Source: Deltaproteobacteria bacterium Ga0077539 (GTDB lineage: Bacteria > Myxococcota_A > Polyangia > Polyangiales > Ga0077539). From it: a stretch of 64,000 bases of DNA. The position numbers and the translations under genes are program-made. Below, piece after piece: positions 28,676-37,683 of this stretch; positions within the stretch are counted from its first letter, which is position 1; the number at the start of each line of letters is the position of its first letter. The notes below the pieces were generated by a model. The model saw nothing but the letters and a program-made list of their open reading frames with translations. It ran no database searches and was not told the origin of the DNA. The stretch is taken from assembly GCA_001465015.1 (NCBI GenBank), contig LNEO01000332.1:1-64000 (forward strand), written 5' to 3'.

Positions 28676-29926
28676 ATGGCGGTCGAAAGTCGCAAAGTGG
28701 TGCACGTTGTTCGAAAATGGAACACGCGCGAATGGGGCGGCACCGAGACCTATGTCGCCGCCACCACCGCGGAGCTCGAGCGGTTCGGTTGGCAGAGCGA
28801 GGTGCACGCGCCGGGCCTACGGAGCGGCGATCGGGACACAGGGCTTCGAGACAGCGTCGGACTCACGCGCTTCGACGCCTGGTGTCCCTACGTGGGCTCG
28901 CGCGTGCAGCGCGAGGCGCTGTGGGCCGTCGGGGGCAACCTCATCACAATCGATGAGGGATTTCGGCTGTTTCGCGATCGTCGCATCGCCCTCGTACACC
29001 TGCATACTGCGGGGCGCATCGGCGGTGCAGTGCGGGTCGCCATGCGGCGCTCGCGTCGGCCCTACGTGCTCTCGGTGCACGGTCCGATGCTCGGGGATCC
29101 CGAGCTCGTCGCGCGAGAGGCGTCGCGCCGCGCCGCGCGGACGATCGACCTCGGACGTCCGATCGGCGCGCTCGTGGGCGCGCGTCGCGTGATCGATGAC
29201 GCTGCGGCTGTCTGCTGCTTCAACGAGCGCGAGCACCGCGCCATGCAAGCGCGTGTCGGCGATCGCGCCGTGCGAATGGAGCACGGGGTCGATGTGCAGT
29301 GGTTCTCAGAAGGCGATCCGCGAGCCGTCGACGAGCGCTGGCCTGCCCTTCGGGGGCGGCGCGTCTGGCTCGTGCTGGGGCGACTGTCGCGGCAGAAGAA
29401 CCAACGGCTCGCGGTGGAAGCGCTCGCGGCGTCGCGATCGAAAGACGCTGTGCTCGTGTGTGCCGGCGCAGAGACGGACGAAGGCTACGGGCGCGAAGTC
29501 ATGGATCGAGCGCGCGCGCTAGGCGTCGCAGATCGCGTGATTCTCCTGGGAAATGTGCAGCGAACAGACGCGCGATCGCTGCTGGCGCGCGCGGAGACGG
29601 TGCTTGTTCCCTCGACGCACGAGGCGTTTGGGTTGGTGGTGCTAGAGGCCTGGGCCGCGCGAAAGCCTACGCTGCTCGCGGCAGGCGTCGGGATGGACGA
29701 GCTCGCCGATGCGCACGGCGACGGGCGATGCAAGGTCGCCGACCTCACCGCGGCCGCGTGGGCGACGGCCCTCGACGCGCTCGATCACGACGCGCGCGCT
29801 TCGCTCGGCGCACGGGGCCGCGACCTCGTCGAGCGCCGATACTCGTGGGAGCGCGTCGCCTCGACGTTGTCCTCGGTATACGAGCGCGCCTGCGACGCAG
29901 CTCGAGGCGCGAAGGGACGGAGCTGA
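28676..29926 (+). CDS. Glycosyltransferase family 4
   Basis: VVHVVRKWNTREWGGTETYV; VLGRLSRQKNQRLAVEAL; VPSTHEAFGLVVLEAWA. Confidence 0.9.
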   Translation: MAVESRKVVHVVRKWNTREWGGTETYVAATTAELERFGWQSEVHAPGLRSGDRDTGLRDSVGLTRFDAWCPYVGSRVQREALWAVGGNLITIDEGFRLFRDRRIALVHLHTAGRIGGAVRVAMRRSRRPYVLSVHGPMLGDPELVAREASRRAARTIDLGRPIGALVGARRVIDDAAAVCCFNEREHRAMQARVGDRAVRMEHGVDVQWFSEGDPRAVDERWPALRGRRVWLVLGRLSRQKNQRLAVEALAASRSKDAVLVCAGAETDEGYGREVMDRARALGVADRVILLGNVQRTDARSLLARAETVLVPSTHEAFGLVVLEAWAARKPTLLAAGVGMDELADAHGDGRCKVADLTAAAWATALDALDHDARASLGARGRDLVERRYSWERVASTLSSVYERACDAARGAKGRS

Positions 29927-30751
29927 ATGAACATCGACGTCGTCGTTCGCTGCCGCAACGAGATGCCGCACTGCCAACGCGCGCTCGACGCGCTGTCCAA
30001 GCAACGCGGGATCCGAGGGCGAGTGCTCTTCTACGACTGCGAGTCGACGGACGGCTCGCGCGAGGTCGCGCGGCGGTCAGGGGTCGAGCTGATCGACGTC
30101 GAGCCCTCGACGTACATGCCCGGCGTCGTGCTCAACCGCGGGATGGACGCGACGAGCGCGCCGTTGGTTGCGTTTATCAACGCGGATGTTGTCGCGCTCG
30201 ACGAGGACTCGCTCGTCCGACTCGCCGAACCGCTTCGCGATGCGCGCGTGGCGGCGAGCTTCGGGAGACAGCTTCCGCGGGCGGACGCCGACGCGTGCGC
30301 GAAGGCCGACACCGAGCGCGCGTTTGGAGCCACGCGTCCAGGGCGCGTCCGATCGGGGGTGTTCTTCTCGATGGCCGCGTCGATGGTCCGTCGTGACTGG
30401 TGGTCGAAGGGTCGGTTCGACGAGCGGATTCGCTACTCGGAAGACGTCGAGTGGACGCGGCGAATGACCCTCCTCGGCGCATCGATCGAGTACGTTCCTC
30501 GGGCGCGCTTCGAGCACTCGCACAACTACGACTGGCGCGCGCATTTTCGCCGGAGGCGCGGAGAGGGCGCGGCCGACAGCGTGATCTTCGATCTCGGCGC
30601 GGCGCGCGTGGCGCGCGAGGGGCTCGTTCCGCTCGCGAGCTCGCTGCTGCGCGACGCGCGCGCGGGACGGCTCTCGGTCGACCTCGCGGCGAAGCGCGCG
30701 ATGCAGGCCGCAGGCTATGTGTGGGGGCGCGCGAAGGGGTTCGCGCCATGA
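29927..30751 (+). CDS. Glycosyltransferase family 2
   Basis: IDVVVRCRNEMPHCQRALDAL...YDCESTDGSREVA. Confidence 0.85.
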   Translation: MNIDVVVRCRNEMPHCQRALDALSKQRGIRGRVLFYDCESTDGSREVARRSGVELIDVEPSTYMPGVVLNRGMDATSAPLVAFINADVVALDEDSLVRLAEPLRDARVAASFGRQLPRADADACAKADTERAFGATRPGRVRSGVFFSMAASMVRRDWWSKGRFDERIRYSEDVEWTRRMTLLGASIEYVPRARFEHSHNYDWRAHFRRRRGEGAADSVIFDLGAARVAREGLVPLASSLLRDARAGRLSVDLAAKRAMQAAGYVWGRAKGFAP

Positions 30752-31845
30752 CCTTCACCGGGCCATGGACAGAGGACCGCGCGGCCGCCGCCGAGGCTCG
30801 GGTGCAGAGCGATCTCGAATTTGTGTGCGACGTCGTGCGGTCCGCGTTGGGGCCTCGAATGGTGGCGCTCGTGCTCGTCGGCAGCTACGCGCGCGGCGAG
30901 GGAGGAGCCTCGATGTGCGGCGAGGTGCGCGCGTTCAACGACTACGATCTCGTTGTGCTCGTTCGCGCGGGCTCGCTCGCGTCGGTGCGGGGATCGCTCG
31001 AAGCGCTGTCATCGGTCTGCGAAGCGCGCTGCGGAGTGAGCGTCGACCTCTGGCCGGTCGCTCTCGAGACCCTCGCGCGCCTTCCTCGAACGCTGTTCTG
31101 GTTCGACGTCGCGCAGGGGGGGGCGAAGGTGCTCTTCGGGCCGAGCGATGTGCTCGCCGCAGTGGGGACGCGACACGGCGAGTGTCCGCCGATCGAAGAG
31201 GCAGCGAGGCTGCTCGCGAATCGTGCGGCGGGCATCGCGCTCAGCCGGCTCGGCGGGCGCTGGGGGGCGTCAGCGATTCGAGCGCGCCACGCGCACAAGG
31301 CGGTGCTCGCCGTGGGCGACGCGTTGCTTCTCGGCTCACGCAAGTACCGAATCGGGCTCGCCGAACGATCGGCGCTCGTGCGGACGTTGTGCTTCGGCAC
31401 CGAGGCGTACGGCGACCTGCCAGACATGTACGACGACGCCCTGGCGTTTCGTCGTGGCCCCGAGCGCTGGCTCGAGTCCCACGGTCCCGATGTTTCAGAG
31501 TGGAACGATCGCGTCGTCGCGCGTGTCTCCGAATGGCACCTGCGGTTCGAGCGTTGGCGGCTGGGGCCGATCGACTCTCCGCTCGAGTATGGCGCGCGAA
31601 CGTCTGGCATCTATCGCGACAGCGAAGAGCTCCGCGGTCCCCGCGCGGCGTTGAGCGCTGTTTTGTGGGGGCTGCGCGAGCGGCGAGCGAGCTCGGCTCA
31701 TCCGCGAGAATTGCTCGCACGTGCAGCGGTCGCCATTGCGTACACCGACCGTCCTTCGCTCGATCGAGCCTGCTTGCGGACGCTCGGCGTGGGTCTTCGC
31801 GACGCGCTACCGGCGTTGGAGCGCCTCGTGCAACGCGGGGGGTGA
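30748..31845 (+). CDS. MNT-fold nucleotidyltransferase-domain protein
   Basis: LVGSYARGEGG...NDYDLVVLV...VSVDLW, the GSx(n)DxD...D pattern of Pol-beta-fold NTases. Confidence 0.75.
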   Translation: MTFTGPWTEDRAAAAEARVQSDLEFVCDVVRSALGPRMVALVLVGSYARGEGGASMCGEVRAFNDYDLVVLVRAGSLASVRGSLEALSSVCEARCGVSVDLWPVALETLARLPRTLFWFDVAQGGAKVLFGPSDVLAAVGTRHGECPPIEEAARLLANRAAGIALSRLGGRWGASAIRARHAHKAVLAVGDALLLGSRKYRIGLAERSALVRTLCFGTEAYGDLPDMYDDALAFRRGPERWLESHGPDVSEWNDRVVARVSEWHLRFERWRLGPIDSPLEYGARTSGIYRDSEELRGPRAALSAVLWGLRERRASSAHPRELLARAAVAIAYTDRPSLDRACLRTLGVGLRDALPALERLVQRGG

Positions 31846-32975
31846 TGGACAGACTCCTCATCGTCTTCGTCGATGCGCTCGGTCCCCAGCAATGGGCGAG
31901 CTCACGTGCGCTTCGCGCTGTGGCTGAGAATTCTCGGGCGCTCAGCGGCGTGCCAGGGTTTTCGTCGGGCGCGATCGCGACGCTCCTGACCGGGCAGCCC
32001 TGCGCGAGGCACGGGCGATTGTGTTTGTTCAGCGCGCGATCCCAGGGGGCGCCGCGCTCTCCGCTCGACGCGCTCGCGTGGCTGCGTTGGGTCCCTCCGG
32101 TGATCGGCGAGCGCGGCGTCGTTCGTCGTCGGCTCGCGCGTTGGCTCGCCGAGCGCGAGGGGCTGACGGGCTACGTCGCGCTGCATCGTGTTCGCCCTGA
32201 GGACTTTCGTTGGCTCGACATCCCCGAGCGCGACGATGTCTTCGAGAGCGATTCCATCGGAGGCTGGCCGACCTTTCTTGGCGATGCGCGCGCTCGCAGC
32301 CTGAGCGTGTTCGCGGCGCGCTGGGCGCTCGCGGAAGATACGCGATGGGAGCAGGCGTTTTCCGTACTGGCGTCGAAGAGGCCGCGGTTGTCGATGCTGT
32401 ACGCGTCCGAGCTCGACGCCGTGCTGCACCAGGAGGGGCCTTCGAGCAGAGCCGCAGAAGCAGTGCTCGACCGACTCGCCGAGCGCGTGGCCCGCGCGAG
32501 AGACATCCTCGCGAGCGATGGCGCACAGGTGCGCACGGTGCTCGTCGGAGATCACGGCATGGGCGCGGTCCGTCGCGTGATCGACCCGAGTTTGATCAGT
32601 GAAAGGGGAGATCTCCGAGCGTTTGTCGACAGCACGATCGTCCGGCTCTGGGGCAGTGAGCGCGCGCTCGCGGCCGCCAGGCTCGCCGCTGATCGCGCGC
32701 GCTGGCCCGCGCGGTGGCTCTCGCGCGAGAAGCTCGGCGCGTGGGGCGTCGGCGTCGAGGGCTCTCCGTGGGGAGATGCGTGGCTACAGATCAACGAAGG
32801 AGCGATCTTTGCTCCGAGCCACGTCGGAGGTCGGGTCGCGGGAATGCACGGGTATGGTCCCGACGCCGCGAGCTCGGCGGCGTGCTTCGCGAGTGACGCC
32901 GCGATCGACGAGAGCGTCGTCGCGCTCTCGAGCGTGGCGGGGTGGGTGCGCGGACAGACGGAGCGTTGGTCGTGA
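31845..32975 (+). CDS. Alkaline phosphatase superfamily (type I phosphodiesterase/nucleotide pyrophosphatase-like) protein
   Basis: MDRLLIVFVDALG...GAIATLLTGQP...LVGDHGMG...MHGYGP. Confidence 0.75.
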   Translation: MDRLLIVFVDALGPQQWASSRALRAVAENSRALSGVPGFSSGAIATLLTGQPCARHGRLCLFSARSQGAPRSPLDALAWLRWVPPVIGERGVVRRRLARWLAEREGLTGYVALHRVRPEDFRWLDIPERDDVFESDSIGGWPTFLGDARARSLSVFAARWALAEDTRWEQAFSVLASKRPRLSMLYASELDAVLHQEGPSSRAAEAVLDRLAERVARARDILASDGAQVRTVLVGDHGMGAVRRVIDPSLISERGDLRAFVDSTIVRLWGSERALAAARLAADRARWPARWLSREKLGAWGVGVEGSPWGDAWLQINEGAIFAPSHVGGRVAGMHGYGPDAASSAACFASDAAIDESVVALSSVAGWVRGQTERWS

Positions 32976-34435
32976 GCATCGCGCGGCACATCGCGCTCTC
33001 GCTGGCTCGTCACGGGTTGGCGATCGTGTCGGGCATCGTGACCGTGGCGCTGCTCGGCCGCTGCCTCGGTCGAGCATCGTTGGGCGTGTGGGCGTTGATC
33101 GGATCGTCATCGGCGCTCGTCGCGCTGAGCGACCTCGGCCTCGCGTCGCTGGTGCTGCGATCGTCGACGCGCGGCGAAAAGCGTGAGGCGATCTCCGCGC
33201 TCCTGCTCGCACAGCGAACGGTGCTGTTCGTTTCGCCGATCCTCTCTGTCGCCTCGTCGCTGCTCTACACGGCGGACCTCCGCAAAGGGGCAGACGCTGT
33301 CGCGTTGCGAGAGGTGTGGCTCGCTTGTGTTGCGACCGTCGCGAGCGCTGCGATCGGCGCGTATTTTGCCGGGCACCGGAGCTGGTTGACGGGCGTCGGT
33401 GACACCTCGGCGCTGGCGCGCGCGCGGGCGATGGCCTCGGCGGCGCAGGTTGGTACGACGGCGGCGGCGCTCGCGGCGGGAGGGGGGATCGTCGCTCCGG
33501 CGCTGGGAGCGCTCGTGGCGGCAGTGGTCGAAGCGATGGTGTGTTCGCAGGCGCTACGCGAGGAGCTCGAGTCGCTGCGAAGCGAAGCATACCCGCCGAC
33601 GTTTGCCCGATGGCGTGCGTCGATTCGCGATGCCAGCGCGTCTCTCGCGGTCAACGCTGCGGTGGTGGTGGCGGTGCGTATCGACGTCGTGCTCCTGGCT
33701 CGGGTGGCGCCGCTCGCTGCGGTCGGCGCATATCAGCTGAGCCTGCGGGTGACCGATCAGTTGTTTACGTTGGCCAAACAGGTCAGCGCCGCGTTGCTGC
33801 ACCGATTGGCGAGCGCCGAAGGCTGCGCCGAGTCGCTGTCTCGCGGAACCGTGTTGATCGCGGCCCCGCTGGCGAGCGTGCTCGTCGCGCTGTCTGTGGC
33901 CGGAAGGCCCATCGTCCGTGCGTGGGCTGGCGCGATCGTCGACGAGCCGCTGTTCTCGACGGCGTTTGCGCTCACTGCGGCGGCTTCGACGATCGCAGCA
34001 TCGTGCGAGCTCGGAAGCGCAGCGCTCATGGTGGGCGCGCGGTCCGTGTGGTCTTCGGGTTGGTCCCACATCGCAGGATCGACGGTCAACGCGATGGTGA
34101 GCTTCGGTGGGGCTGCTCGTTTCGGCGTGTGGGCGATCGCCGGCGGAACGATCGCCGGCAACCTGACCACCGCCGTTCTCACGCAGCTTCAGCTCGAGAA
34201 AGCAGGGCGCGTGCGTCGAGGCGGGCTCGATCGCGCGTACGTCACCACCGCGCTCGCCGCGCTCGTGTCATGGGTCGTGACGTCCGCGTTGCACCGCTCT
34301 GCAGCATCGCTCGTCGAAGCGTGCGCGGTCGTGACGGTCGGGGCAGGCTCGGGGCTCCTCGTAGTGTGGGGCGGGACCGTGGTCGAGCAGCGGGAGGTCG
34401 AGCGATGCGCATCGCACTCGTATCCCCGCGGCTAG
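32972..34435 (+). CDS. Wzx-type flippase / polysaccharide biosynthesis protein
   Basis: Polytopic hydrophobic protein in the exopolysaccharide cluster; VTVALLGRCLGRASLGVWALIGS. Confidence 0.8.
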   Translation: MSIARHIALSLARHGLAIVSGIVTVALLGRCLGRASLGVWALIGSSSALVALSDLGLASLVLRSSTRGEKREAISALLLAQRTVLFVSPILSVASSLLYTADLRKGADAVALREVWLACVATVASAAIGAYFAGHRSWLTGVGDTSALARARAMASAAQVGTTAAALAAGGGIVAPALGALVAAVVEAMVCSQALREELESLRSEAYPPTFARWRASIRDASASLAVNAAVVVAVRIDVVLLARVAPLAAVGAYQLSLRVTDQLFTLAKQVSAALLHRLASAEGCAESLSRGTVLIAAPLASVLVALSVAGRPIVRAWAGAIVDEPLFSTAFALTAAASTIAASCELGSAALMVGARSVWSSGWSHIAGSTVNAMVSFGGAARFGVWAIAGGTIAGNLTTAVLTQLQLEKAGRVRRGGLDRAYVTTALAALVSWVVTSALHRSAASLVEACAVVTVGAGSGLLVVWGGTVVEQREVERCASHSYPRG

Positions 34436-35538
34436 GGTTTTTTGGGGGGCTCGAGCGGTTCGTGTTCGATCGTGCGAGAGCCCTGCGGGCGCGCGGACAC
34501 GAGCTCGTTCTCGTCCATGGCGGCGAACGCGGGCGCGACGAAGCAGCGTACGCGAGGGTCTTCGACACCGTGATCGAAGCGACGCGCGCCGCGGGGACAG
34601 CGCTGGACTGCGCGTTGGTCCAACGCGCGCGGAGCGTGCACGAGCTGTCGTGGCTCGGCGCTACGCCGGCTTTGGTTTGGGCGCACGATCACGATGCGAC
34701 CTGCGTTCGGTCGCACCGGTACGTTCCGATCGGGCGGGAGCCGTGCCACCGCGCGCCGGGAGTCGGGTGCGTTCTCGAGGGATGCGTCATCGTGCGCGAT
34801 CGTCGCCCCGAGGCGCGCGTCGGGCTGCGCATCGTGGATCCGTTTTCGCTTCGACGCGACACGCGAGCCATCGCCGAGCGGTACATGATGGCTGCTTGCA
34901 GCGCGTACGTTCGGGACTCGCTGCTCGAGGCCGGCGTCTCTCGGGACAGAGTGATCGTGTCGCACCCGGTTCCGCCGATGAGCGCCCGTGACGCGGTCGA
35001 ACGCGAGCGCGAGCCGGTGCTGCTGGTGATCGGTTCGCTGTTGCGCGGCAAAGGCGTGGACATCGCGGTCGACGCCCTTCGTTGGCTCCCGTCCAACGTC
35101 CGGTTGCGCATCCTCGGTGATGGTCCTGAGCGAGCGGCGCTCGAAGCGCAGGCAAGCAAGGTCGCGCCCGGTCGCGTCGAGTTTCGAGGCGTTGTGCACC
35201 CCGACGAGGTCGCGCGCGAAATCGATCTGAGCTGGGCGGTGCTCGTCCCGTCACGTTGGCCAGAGCCGTTTGGAATGACGGGTATCGAGGCCATGCGCCG
35301 CGCTCGTCCCGTCGTCGGCGCGAGGCACGGAGGCATCGTCGAGTGGCTCGCTGAAGCGCGTGGCGCGCTGGGCTTCGAGCCCGGCCAGCCGCGGTCGCTC
35401 GCCGCCGCCGCGCAGCGCGCCCTCGCGGAGCCGCAGCTCGGTCGGCGAGCGAAGGATTGGTCCGACGCGCGATGGAGCTTCGACCGATCGATCGATGAAC
35501 TCGAAGCGACCGTTCGCCAGGTCATCGACAACGCGTAG
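34405..35538 (+). CDS. Glycosyltransferase family 4
   Basis: MRIALVSPRLGFFGGLERFVFDRARAL; LLVIGSLLRGKGVDIAVDAL; VPSRWPEPFGMTGIEAM. Confidence 0.9.
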   Translation: MRIALVSPRLGFFGGLERFVFDRARALRARGHELVLVHGGERGRDEAAYARVFDTVIEATRAAGTALDCALVQRARSVHELSWLGATPALVWAHDHDATCVRSHRYVPIGREPCHRAPGVGCVLEGCVIVRDRRPEARVGLRIVDPFSLRRDTRAIAERYMMAACSAYVRDSLLEAGVSRDRVIVSHPVPPMSARDAVEREREPVLLVIGSLLRGKGVDIAVDALRWLPSNVRLRILGDGPERAALEAQASKVAPGRVEFRGVVHPDEVAREIDLSWAVLVPSRWPEPFGMTGIEAMRRARPVVGARHGGIVEWLAEARGALGFEPGQPRSLAAAAQRALAEPQLGRRAKDWSDARWSFDRSIDELEATVRQVIDNA

Positions 35539-35649
35539 GAAGGTTCGCGATGATCGACCGAGGGCCCCCTTCGGTTGACGACAGGCGCAGGCCGATTCTT
35601 CTCTCTGTCGCGTCACGGCGGTCGACGCTCCTTCAGCGGAGCATCGAGC

Positions 35650-36897
35650 TCACATCGGCTGGAGCTTCGTGGTTCGGGGGCGCTGCGCGAGGGCCGCGCG
35701 GACGACGTCGGCGACCAGCGCCAGGTCGACGGCGGCGCTCTTGGCGAGCGCGTACCACGCGTGGGCGCGTTGGCGGTCTTCCTCCGTGGCCTCACCCGAA
35801 ACCAGCGCAGACTCGATCGAGATCACGCCGACCGGCGCATCGTCGGCCATCCGCGCGAGCGCTGATCGTCCGTGCCCTCTCGCTTCTGACGCTCGAACGC
35901 CGACCCAGCAGCGCTCGCCTCGCGCGAGCCCGATCAGCGAATTGCGCAGCGAACGCAGCGGAGCGATCAGCAGCGACACGGGAGCGATCACCGCGAGAAG
36001 ACAGAGCGCGACGATCGAAGAGAGCAGCGATCGTGGGCGGTCGTCGCGGGCGGCGACGATGAGCGGGTCATCGATCATCGCCTTCGCGTTGCTGGCCCAA
36101 TCGACGATCGTGGATCCTTGCGCCGTGCATCGCTCGAGCAGGACGCCTTCGCCCACGATCGTTGCCGCTTCGACGACGGAGTGCGCCACGATCGCCGCAG
36201 GCTCGACGATGGCGCGCGCGCCGACGACAGCGCACGGTCCAACCTGGGCGTTGTCGTTGATGATGGCGTCTGCGCCGATGAACACCGGTCCGCGCAGCAG
36301 CGCTCGGTCGCTGACGACCGCGCCGCGGGCGACCCAGATTCCAGGGCTTCTTTCGTGGGCGTGAACGATGATGGACGAGAGTCGGTGATCGAGCGCCATC
36401 GATCCGAGCGCGCAGGCGTCGCCACGATCTCGTAGCACCACGCCCCAGCCGTCGATCTCGACGCCGGCTGACACGGCAGGGTGCTCGTCGTCGAGCAGCA
36501 GAATGTCCGCGCCGAGGCAGCCTTCGAGTCCTGCGACGGGCCGTAGCATGGCTTTGTGTCCGGGGCCGCTCGCGAGGAGCCTGTCGAGGGAGCAGTCGCC
36601 CAGCACCGAAGTGCTGATGGCGATGTACGGGCTCGCGCCGAACCCCGCGCGCGCGGCGACGCCCGCCGGGCCGAGCGGCTCTGCGCTGAGCACTCGTTCG
36701 ACGCCAGCGCCGACCGAGTGTTGGTCGAGCGCCGTGAACAGCGCCTGCCAAGCGCCGTGCGACGGGTCGACTTCGACCGCGATGCGAGCGCAGCCGAGCT
36801 GTCTCAGCCACTCGAGTTGGCGCACGAGCATCGGCGCGCCAGCGACATCCCAGGAGCTCGGTGAGCGACCTCGTTTGCAATAGACAACGGCATCCAT
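35650..36897 (-). CDS. Nucleotidyltransferase/left-handed beta-helix fusion (sugar-nucleotide pyrophosphorylase-like)
   Basis: N-terminus MDAVVYCKRG..APMLVRQLEWLRQLG; middle hexapeptide repeats GPVFIGADAIINDNAQVGPCAVVGARAIV; C-terminal hydrophobic segment. Confidence 0.65.
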   Translation of the reverse strand: MDAVVYCKRGRSPSSWDVAGAPMLVRQLEWLRQLGCARIAVEVDPSHGAWQALFTALDQHSVGAGVERVLSAEPLGPAGVAARAGFGASPYIAISTSVLGDCSLDRLLASGPGHKAMLRPVAGLEGCLGADILLLDDEHPAVSAGVEIDGWGVVLRDRGDACALGSMALDHRLSSIIVHAHERSPGIWVARGAVVSDRALLRGPVFIGADAIINDNAQVGPCAVVGARAIVEPAAIVAHSVVEAATIVGEGVLLERCTAQGSTIVDWASNAKAMIDDPLIVAARDDRPRSLLSSIVALCLLAVIAPVSLLIAPLRSLRNSLIGLARGERCWVGVRASEARGHGRSALARMADDAPVGVISIESALVSGEATEEDRQRAHAWYALAKSAAVDLALVADVVRAALAQRPRTTKLQPM

Positions 36898-36946
36898 AGA
36901 ATTCCCCTTCGATTCGCGTGGTTGAAAGACTGTTTTGAAAACGTGT

Positions 36947-37669
36947 TCAGTAAGCCCCGCGGCCCGAGAGCACGGCCGGGACGGTGCGAAGCGCGATGGC
37001 GATCTCCTGTCTCACCGTGACGCGGTCGATGTATTCGATGTCGAGTTCGACCTGCTGTTCGAACGAGAGGTCGCTTCGGCCACCGACTTGCCAGAGGCAT
37101 GTCAGGCCCGGGGTCACCTGAAGGCGTCGGAGCTGGCGCGGGGTGTACCTGACGACTTCAGCCCAGATTGGCGGCCGAGGACCGACGAGGGTCATGTCGC
37201 CGACCAGGACGTTGTAGAGCTGCGGAAGCTCGTCGATCGAGAACTTGCGCAGGATGCGGCCGAGCGGCGTGATCCTCGGGTCTCGCTCGAGCTTGAAGCG
37301 AACGCCGCTGCTGCCCTCGGGCCTCGCCGCCGCCAGCGCAGCTTTGAGCGCTTCGGCGTCGCGCACCATCGTGCGCAGTTTGAAGAGCCGAAAGCGGCGG
37401 CCGTGCTTTCCGACGCGCTCTTGGGTGAACAGCGCGGCGCCTCCGTCTTGCGCTTTGATCAAGGCCGCGACGACGAGAAACAGCGGAGCGAGAAGGAGCA
37501 GCGCTGTCGCTGTGACAGCGATGTCGATCGAGCGCCTGACGATGGGACCGACGCCCATGAGTCTCGCGCGGGTGTTGGTCCGGAGCCTGCGCAGCGCGAC
37601 GCGCGGTCGCGCTTCTGTGAGCGCGGGGGGGATCTTGTCGTTGGATGAACGAATCGATGAGAGCGGCAT
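36947..37669 (-). CDS. Priming sugar transferase (bacterial sugar transferase / ExoY-WcaJ family)
   Basis: RRSIDIAVTATALLLLAPLFLVVAALIK; FKLRTM; KFSIDELPQLYNVLVGDMTLVGPRPP; PGLTCLWQVGGRS. Confidence 0.95.
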   Translation of the reverse strand: MPLSSIRSSNDKIPPALTEARPRVALRRLRTNTRARLMGVGPIVRRSIDIAVTATALLLLAPLFLVVAALIKAQDGGAALFTQERVGKHGRRFRLFKLRTMVRDAEALKAALAAARPEGSSGVRFKLERDPRITPLGRILRKFSIDELPQLYNVLVGDMTLVGPRPPIWAEVVRYTPRQLRRLQVTPGLTCLWQVGGRSDLSFEQQVELDIEYIDRVTVRQEIAIALRTVPAVLSGRGAY

Positions 37670-37683
37670 TGGGCAACCTCGCT

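Noticed and set aside
26323-28743. 806-aa minus-strand ORF
   Set aside because: Fully antisense to the well-supported hybrid histidine kinase; translation is Arg/His-rich with no motifs, as expected from high-GC codon bias.
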